From assembly GCA_949317995.1 (NCBI GenBank), contig OX439044.1, positions 24,376,733-24,440,732 on the forward strand: a DNA stretch of 64,000 nt, written 5' to 3'. The notes under the pieces were generated by a model. That model did not search any database, was not told the DNA's origin, and saw only the letters and a program-made list of their open reading frames with translations. Of this stretch, positions 46,915-56,800 are shown in pieces; position 1 is the stretch's first letter; every line of letters starts with the position of its first letter. The position numbers were made by a program, and so were the translations under genes. The stretch is from Acholoe squamosa (lineage: Eukaryota > Annelida > Polychaeta > Phyllodocida > Polynoidae).

Positions 46915-49900
46915 CTTTGGGATGTCATGAATTTCAGCTACGCAAGTCCTAGGGAGATTTTTTTTTTAACTTTTTTTTCAGGGCCTATCAATGTTTATGT
47001 ATATCGTATCATGGGTTTATTTTTGTAGACAGAATTCATATTCAATGTGTAAACGGAAAAAAAATAAAAAGGTATCACCAACTCTTTTTTGCAAGAATCA
47101 GTTGTAGTACACTTTCCCGGTATTAGATGAAAGGACAATACATTATTTTAGTGCCATATAGGTTTACTGAACACAAGCTGAAGTAGATAGTTAATGTATC
47201 TTGATTTTTTTTTTACTGACTTCTGATCCTGATATTGAACATTTGTGAATTTTTGAATTTACAGATTCAGGAGCTAATGACAGTATAGTTAACTCCGTGA
47301 GAGCAGTGACTCAGATTGAGAAGGACGAGGAAATGGCACGTCGCCTGCAGGTCAGTGTTTTATCCACCTACAATGTGTCATTAGCTATAACATCAGTAGC
47401 GAGGTTTAGCAACCACTACATACGTCACCCGTACCTCATTTAATGCAGACGTACCAGTGCTGTGGGTATGCTGCACGTCTGCGTTGGCTTGCCCACTTAG
47501 TGGTCGCTGAACCTTCTCTAGTGTGTTCAATGTTACCTAATGTTTCCAGGAGGACATGGACCGGCAATATGCAGCGGCTTTAGCATCAGGTGCCGCTACG
47601 ACCCCAGATTCTCAGAGACAACCAGCATTGGACAGTGCAGAAGAAATGGAGGCGCGAATCAACATGTTGACAGACTGGCAGTGGCAGGTGCATGTAGTAA
47701 GTGTCAGCATATCTTTGGTTCTGTCTAACCCGTATTCTCTGGGAAGAGCGCAATAACCTTAATAAGTGCACACCCAATCTACTTGGCCGAATTCTAGACT
47801 AGAAACAACTTTTCATTTCTTCATTTTTACAGCTCCTGCTAAAGTCTTAGGTGCTAGAAATTAGATTTCAAATATTTTTCAAGCACACAGTGTTCTAATT
47901 ACGCCAGATAAGGTAGTGCATATTATTCATCTATAAGCCATGCTTCTTCTTTAGCCGCAGGGGCCTCTGGTTCACATATAAGTCGCTGAGTTAATGGTAC
48001 CGGGTAATGATACTGTTTTCAGCAGTTGTTAAACTTGGCGACTTAAGAACATACATGTATATCACAGTTCTGGCTATGTGAATTTCACAAACTGCATAAT
48101 CCGACCTATCATTTAGAGTGAACTGATGATTGAGAAATTGTTACCTTTGTATATATTGTTTCTTACAGTCGATAGCACAGGGTTCTGATGTACCACCGCC
48201 GGATGCAGGCCAAAGTGCTGACGGTAAGTAATGTATGCAATTTGGATATAATGGAAACTCATATTATGAATAGTCTTATTTTCTTATCGCTAATGTCTTT
48301 CTCAAAGAGTATTAAAAGTCGTGTCACAGCCAACAAGAGACAGTATTTTTATCTCTGTTAACAAATTCATTTCAAGTAGTGTCCGTATTCAAGTGGATTA
48401 ACACTACCGTAAACTCCCGCGTATAAGACGCGTCCTCTACGCCAAACAAAATGCTGGGGCGTCTTATAGCTTTCTCTCAAGTTGGGTGTGCGTCTTATAC
48501 GAGGGGTAATTTTACTATAGAACAGTACTGAATTTACAATAAGTACATGTACCTAAGAGGTGCTTCTTCTACGCGAAACAACCATTGACAAGTTAGGGGT
48601 GCGTCTTATATGCGCAACGCGTCTTCTACGCTGGAGATTACGGTATCTATGGTAATCCCAGTAAAGGTGATTGAGGAAATTAAAATGCAGTATGATCAAC
48701 AGTTACACAAACCTTGCATTTCAGAGGCACTAGATCCTGCGTTACTAGAATATCTGTATTCCCATCCAGATGCCATTAATCTAAGACGAACAACGGTAAG
48801 TGCAGTTTTGGAATTTTGGATGTGCAGAGGGTAATTTGGGTCTTGTAAACAAAGCTGAATACAATGACATGAATAGGCATAGTAAATAGAATTTATTAGG
48901 AACTGATAAATATCAGTGTGTTGAGTTTGTAAAGATTCGCCAATTATCGCATCAACAAACGCATTTTATCGTATGAGCATATGTCTGCAGCACAAGCCAT
49001 TTTAAGTGGTACCGTAAAAGGATTTTGAAAATGTTCCAATTAGAACCAAAGTCATGGCCAAATAGAATTTCAGACTATTATTTAAGGGTTTCTGATAATA
49101 CCTCTTGGCGAAAATACCTTCCCGTGGATAAGTTCCTCCATAGATATAGTCTATGGAGGATATAGTCTATGGAGGAACCTGTCTAGCTGTTTGGACAAGC
49201 AGCTTTTAGATACCTGTCCAAAGAGAAATGTCTGAGAACCACAGTAACTCTGCTAACTTTTAAGTAGTATTAGTGGAGATAAAGTCAACCAAACCAAACT
49301 CACCTACAAGCCGCCCTTAAATACTAAGACATAACGCCACCAAAAGGCATATTAATGCATCATAATCATTAACCATGACAATACAGTTCATCTCAAATGC
49401 TTCAAATACACTACTCGTATGATGTTCATAGATCTGTATGGAATATTTCATCGAAATATCAAAATTGTATATCAATAACACACAGTGTACCATACATCCA
49501 TCAACCATATCAGTTTAGTATAAATGTCATATTATAAAGTGTCACTTTTGCTTTACTTCTTTTTTGGGGTAGAATAATCGAACGACGACAAGGTCTAGAA
49601 CAGTTGGTGAGTACAGGATTTATTTGAATACTAGTATGGTTAAGTTAGACATGACTTTTGAAACAACTTCTTTCCTCTTTACCAAAACGTAGTCTAATGG
49701 AATCTTCATATTTTCAATTTTAGCAGGAATTTTCTCCAAGTGGTGTAGTTCAAATTCATTCTAAAGTCCATGGGAAATGTATGGAAAATATTGTAAAGCA
49801 ACGAATTAATAGCCTTCAAGATTCTGTTATCCAAAGTGTATTTGAAATATATCTGATATTGTGTCTTTTAGGAATACCACCAGTCATTCTTCCTGAGCAA

Positions 49901-52900
49901 GGTAACCTTCCTCGGCCTCCAAGAAATGGAACCAGACGCCGCCGTGGAGGAGCAGCAGCTGCACGGCGCCGGAGGAATGGTGGCTTTGGAATTGACTGTA
50001 AGCATTGTCTTACCTTTACCTTTCGAAAGAAAAGATCCATTGAGAAACAATGCAATATGATGCAAAGTGGGTGGGGACGGCTAATTCCATGTTGTAGTTT
50101 TTGACGCAATCATATATTGCCCTCGTTAGAATTCCAAGGCAGCATTTTCATCCCAGTGAGTTTTCTCCAGAAAAGCATGTTAGTATGATGTAAGCCTTTA
50201 AAGAGGGGGTTGGAACTGCCAACTTCAACATGGGTACCTGCCCAAAGATCGTTCATAAATTTACGGGACCCAGCGAAAAATGTGCGGTGCCCTAATTGGT
50301 CAATGGGTGGTCACGTGACTTGCTAATACGGGTACGTCTTATCGTGCTAGCAGCCCTTTAAAGGAAAAGACCACCCCATTTTCAACATGACTCATTTTGG
50401 TAGGGCTTTTATTGAAAAGAAATATTCTGCCATGCTCATAGGCAGCAGGCCTGCTATTGCAAGGGAATGCAGCAAGCCTCTCTGATGCAGGCTATGGCGT
50501 CACAATAGACCGAATGCAGACTGCACAGTACATCATGTACAGTACTAGCACCTTACTAATTAATGCTGCTGATAGGTGTATGTAGATAGTGGTTGCAATT
50601 TTTTATTTCATTATTAGCACTTAACAGCCCCACTGACTTAACAATAATCTGGGGTATTCTCTTGTCTCTTGTCATTGAATGCACCAAAGAAGCCTGTTGC
50701 CTGTCCTTTTAATAGCAGATGTGCTTATAACTGTGTCAGAATCTTTGTATTTAGTGTAAAGTCTACGAAAAGAAGTCATGTTGATAGCAGGATTGTCTTT
50801 TCCTGTAATTGTAAAACAACAGCCTGGCACATCAGTATATAAATCAACTTAATGTGTGTTTTTTTTTTCTTTTCAGTCCCCGATGGGATGTTCAATGACA
50901 GTCTACTAGACGGCATAATGTTCAACGATGCCCAGGCCTTCTTTGAGGAGCTAAGTGCAGATGTAAGGTCACACTTTATTTGGTTGAAATGACAAAAAAA
51001 CAGGACACCAATCTTACAATAGGATCACAAACGCTTGAAAACATGATCATGTAATTTCTTGGAACAAGTAGGCTCTCTAGCTATTTGATCGAAAAGATGG
51101 TACCCATTGTACCTTCATTATCCTACTGCAAAGGATGTGTTCGTTGAAATAATGTGCGTCATGGAATACAGTGTTAGATGTTGCCAATGAAAAGTCCCCA
51201 AACCCTTATTTGCCCCTAGAAATCCTTCATCTGTGGATTGTGATCAAGATTTCCAATGTATATATTACTATTACCGGTAGTTACATGTATTTTCATCCCT
51301 GATTTGTCTTCAGAAGATTGCAATGCCCAGTTAAGTGGGCCATCTCTACATTTAAAGCCTTGGCAACCTACTTTGGCTCTATGCTATGACGTGTTTACGC
51401 CGTTTCGATAGTTCATGTCATATCCATGACAGGAAAAACTATATCAGCCATCAGTTTGACAGATTAATACTGATGTCTGTTCTCAGATATATGGACACCA
51501 TAGGTCTAAAGAAGTGATCGGAAAGAGAAGATATCAAAGTCCCATTTTACATCTAGGCCAGACTAGAGATGTCCAAAAAGGGAGAATAAGTGATGAAAAG
51601 GACAGAAACGCAGACAATGGTACATCTCAGTAAAGATAGGAAGATTCGGGGAGGGAGGGAGCTCAGAGGTATTGAGACAGACCAAGACTGGAATAGGCCT
51701 TGCCCAGCTTGTTGTACTTAAATGAACGAAGTTGACCTGCTGACCACGACCACAAAAGTCTTCCCCAGCTAGTTGACTACAGATTGAAACTACGTAACCG
51801 AGTGAAAAATAGACGTTGAGGTCGCTGGGGTGTGTGGTTGAAGAAGCCTTGATTCACATCTTGGCTACTAGGGGGCAGCATCTGCTTGTATGGGAACCCA
51901 ACTCAAAGGGCACACCGGCTACACATTACTGTGATGTCAATCAGAACGGAGTAAAAAATAACTACTGGGGTATCTATCTTTCAATTGCTGGAAGATTCAC
52001 AGATTGCAAGATATATACACATAAGACATATAAATATCAGTAAGAATGTACACATGTAGTTTACATCAAAAACGATAAATTAAGGGTATCAGGCGACAAG
52101 ATAGTTCAATCCTATAGGACACTGAATGATGGTAATGAGAGATTTTTTCATGACAACCAAACGTTACATGCACCCACTCCCTTCCTGTTACTAAATGTAT
52201 TTCCATGGTTATAAACAGTAAAGGAATTGTTTATATAGTCGGAGTAGAATCGTCCCAGTATGACACCAGTTGGACCCAATGGTGCACTGGTCAATACCTC
52301 TCACATCAAAGGAAAACGAGTTGGCTCATTGGCACTATGGGGGTAGGGGGAGGGTCTTGGTGTTGAGACTAGCATTCTTGTAACCATGACAACCCTAAAT
52401 GTATGGACCAAATTTGATCGCCTACATTGTGCTAAGGGCACAGTGAGGTGCTACGGGTCTGCGTGTGGCGAGGGGGGGGGGTTTATGTTAATATAGCTCC
52501 TCTCATAGGTCTGACTTCGTGTGTGATGTCAAAATCCCCCTAATCGTAGTCTTCATGACTCGAATCAGATTAATATGAATCGAATCAGATTATCAGTTTT
52601 AAAAAGAAAATTAAGAATTATTACGTTTGTATAATCAGTTAGTAAATGTAGGAGTGGGCATTTCATCTTACATGCTAAAGATAGGGTGAGTAGGATGGAC
52701 CTGGAAGGCTTATTTTTACATTGTATTCTCCAATTTATGGTCAAATAAAGTTAAATTAAATTGTTCCTTTAAAAAGATAAACATGATAATAAGTTGTCAC
52801 TGTTCCAGAGGAGACTAACTATTACCCCGCGTATGACGCGCAGCTTATAAACAGGGATTTACTTCTACCAGGATTCAGAAGGAGGAGACAAGACTTTTCA

Positions 52901-53729
52901 GTTGATTATACACCCCACAACCATTAAGTAACAATATGGGTGGGGGATCCATGTTACACATGTACATGTATTAGTTTTTTGAATTTCATAAATCCATAGA
53001 GTTGAAAAGAAGTTATGTCATTATGATTTTTTGGGGACAAATCCACAAATTCTAGGTTCGTCTTAGATGCGGGGTCGCGTTATACAAGGGGTATTAAGTA
53101 TTTCGATGAACACCAGTAGCATTTGAAATATCATTTCATTATCTCGTCTTTAGTCTTCCCTAGCTTATCTTAAAAGGGTCTTTATCTCCTCTTCAGTTTC
53201 CGTTTTACACATACACATGTATTCATCTATCAAACTGATGTCTAATGACGTTTTCTCGCTATGAATATGGCCTACATTGTCAAAATGACTTGAAACAACC
53301 ATTCATAATCTCTATCAGCTATCATAGCACGTTGATAGAACACGGGAAGCTAGTGGTACAATATAGTTTGTAACCAATCATGAGATTGTATAACCAGGCA
53401 TAAGGTCCTTTTGGCACTAACGCCAGTTTACTTCTTGGACGTGGACGAGAACTTTGCGCACCCCTGATACTCTGACTCCCTTTGACAGCAGGCCAGGGTA
53501 CTGCACGTTTGCACTCCCCATCCATGTTTTATGAACACCAGAACGAGGCCAACGACAGCCAGTATCATCTTCAGTTGATGCGGTTACCATAGAAACAGCA
53601 CCCTGTCACTTGGTTGGCAGGCGCCACTTTGTCCTTTGATGTTGACAACTGGAACTTAGGGTGTGCATAGTCTATGAGTGGTGCAGGCAATGTACGCTCA
53701 GTAATATTAAACCAAATGTAGATATCTGC

Positions 53730-53788
<59 letters not shown>

Positions 53789-53805
53789 GTATGTATATAT
53801 ATATG

Positions 53806-53882
<77 letters not shown>

Positions 53883-56800
53883 TAGATATGCAGAGATGCC
53901 ACTTTTCCTGGTTTACCAGGAATTTTTTGTTTTGATTCCAAGATTTCCTTACTTAATTATGTTAAACTACTGGGAAAATCTGTTTTAAGTCCAGTTTTCC
54001 TGGTTTTTGTCGGCCAGTAGGTGGCATCTCTGAATAGGCTGATTTCAGAGAGATAGCGAAATAGTACTTGCCATCACTGTAAGGCAGTAGTTTTCTGCTA
54101 TTTGTTAAGGCATGTAGATGATGTTTTTAGGCTTTTGGGATACGAGCTGGCACCACATCTTCCATTCTCATACATGTACTACTATGGAGTGAGAGGTAGA
54201 TGGTCCATCTTCGTCAGACTATAAGGATTCTCTCAGCTTTTGCAGCTAAGCCCTATTATTATTTGTTGTAATGTTACATCAAATTCTGTGGGGATCGGGA
54301 GTAGGGGGGGGGGTAATAAAAGATGAATGCAAAAGGGCGAAAAGTCTTTTGGGGTAAGCAATGGTTTGATACTTTTCAGTCATAAAAATGAGAATTTGAT
54401 TCTGGAAAGTGAAATCCAAGCAGAAATGCGGAATTCCCCGGATTTGATGCTCACCATGTCCTCTTTGAGATCTATGCAAATCTACTGAGAAAATGATTGC
54501 CATTTATGGAGGGGACATTTTCCCCAAAATATCTTGGGAGATTAAGCGATACCAGTGTCCCTATGGTATTTTTAAGTCCCTTTGTAAACCAGAAGGTGAT
54601 TTGATATGTCTAATTGACCATTTATATCACCTTTATCTTTAAAGGTTTTCACTTCAAATCCTTGCGAGGTAGTAAAAAATGCTTCAGTGGAAATGGGTTT
54701 CAGGATTTCACATCACTGTTGATGTCCCTGTCTGACTCTTTAGCTCTCTGATCCTTGATGGCCTACCAGAAATCCATCCGCATCCATCTGTGGTATCTTA
54801 TAATAAATGTAAACCCAATTATGTCTTCCAGATCAGGACACGCAGAGGGGGTCGTAACATCCTAGATGGGGTGAGTTTCTCTAAAGTAAACTCCTTATAA
54901 TGATTTACTTAAATGAACATATAAAATCACTTAGCTTTCCTAGAGACATCTTTTTCTTGGGTCGTTTAACATAATTTATAACACGTGGAAAGTGTCCAGC
55001 ATTTAACCATTGTGAGGGGTCGACCTTTCCACCTTTAACTTATTTTTGCAGGCTGTCAAGAGATTCCTATTTTTGGGCCAAAATTCCTATTTTTCTAGGA
55101 CTAGGACTCCTCTTATGTTCCTATTTGTTGGGTAAAACTGCTCTTATACTCCTATTTTTTTGAGATTTAAAAAAACAGAGAGAGAAAAACATGGTCAGAT
55201 GACAAATTCAGGGTGTGACTGCCACAGGTATTTAACCCCATTTCAACATTTTTCTGGCGGATACCCCCCAGACCCCCAGCCTACAACTTGGAACACTTCC
55301 CAACAAAGAATGGTTTACCTTTGCCTAAGGATGCAATAAAATGCATTGTATCAAAAATGAGTTCTTGGGGGGGTGGAGAGTACATGCTAATTGATATGGT
55401 GTGCCAGAATGCCTCAGAATGCACCATTTTGAGTCTTCGATTTCCAAATTTTCTTGGGGGTCCAGCCCCCAACCCCGCAAACTTCAAAATTCTAGAAGCT
55501 TAATCTGAATGATCAGTTTTATATGGTGTTCATAGATACGCAATATAGAATAATTCTGGTAGATATCTTTAAGAGCTTTCTTGTTTGTGAAGGGAGGACA
55601 TGTTTCCTATCCCTCAATAATCTTGAACATAAAAACTAATTTCTTATCTTAAATTGTACATACTTTAGAATTCATATATGTTCAAATAGAATGCACATTT
55701 TCAAGTCTACACCCTCAAAAATTTCCCCAATCCCCCATACTTTGACCACTGTTTTGCTTGCCGTGCTTGAAGACATTTAGTACCTCACCACTTTCACAGC
55801 TTCTCCCCCCCCCCTGAATCCTCAGGGACCTGCCTTTTACCTTGCTGACCAAGACGCACTTGCAACGTTGTTGCACTTAGGCCACACCCAAAAAATAAGT
55901 TGGTCTACGGATTTCCCTCTTCATATTTCCAAGAATGCAAAAAAAAATTTTCTTTGAAAAAAATCTTGTCTACGGATTTCGCTTGCCTCACTTTCTGAGA
56001 GTTTTCTCTTTGTAGTGTTTGGCAAAATTTAAAAAAAAAAATAAAAACTTTGCTCGTGCCTCATTTTTCAAGGAGGGAATCCATTGGACAACAAAAAATT
56101 CTAAAAAATCAGAAAAAAAATATTGCGCTCGCTCGCACCATTTTTTCAAAACGGAAATCCGTAGACCAACTTATATTTTTGGTGTGGCCTTAGATGATAT
56201 TAAGATAGCTTATGACAAGGCTAGGGGTGGAGGATGACCGTTCAGCACGACGCTACCACTCAGAATGACGGTTTGGCCCGCGGGCTCAGAACACCATTGC
56301 TTGGCAACAGTCACAACTGTTTTCTGTCACTAGGTGACATTGGTAACAATAACTATGGTATCAGATACCATAGTGATTGGGAGTCTAGATAGCTTTAGAC
56401 TACATAATAGAGTAGTTTCATCCCATGGGGACTCATCAGGCATCTGTTTGTGCTTAAATTGTGACAAATTGAATTGCCAGTGGTCCCAAGCCGTAGGGGC
56501 CTGGTGTTATTTGGTAGATTTGGAGCTAAGAAGGTTAGGTCCAGGTCTACCAGTGTTGATTGTGAAGTACAATCACACTGTATGGAGTTAACATTAGGTC
56601 AAATCCATAAATAAAATTCTAAAAGGTTAGAATTTAAAAAGCAGGAGAGAATAGCTTTCTCCATAGGTGTTCTGATTTATTTTGGTAAAAAAGTTTTCCA
56701 AAATAGGTGAACTCGTGTTCTTATACAAGGACGATCAAAACTTTTATAAAAAATTTTTGACGTGGCTAGGTTGATTGTCCCTGGTGTGCAAGAGCATTTG

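Larger units (their letters stand above)
50963..54831. other. Intron 9, mostly unique non-coding sequence
   Basis: It holds the degenerate TA-flanked element (52823), the TA microsatellite (53731) and a CAGAGATGCC-family element (53891), with nothing else recognised. Confidence 0.6.

Noticed and set aside
49725..49800. Possible extra exon after tttcaattttag near 49724
   Set aside because: With the required phase it reaches a stop (TTC TAA) within 14 codons, and exon 7 joins 49872 directly in phase.
49781..50109. Minus-strand frame opposite the Arg-rich exon 8
   Set aside because: It is the antisense shadow of exon 8.
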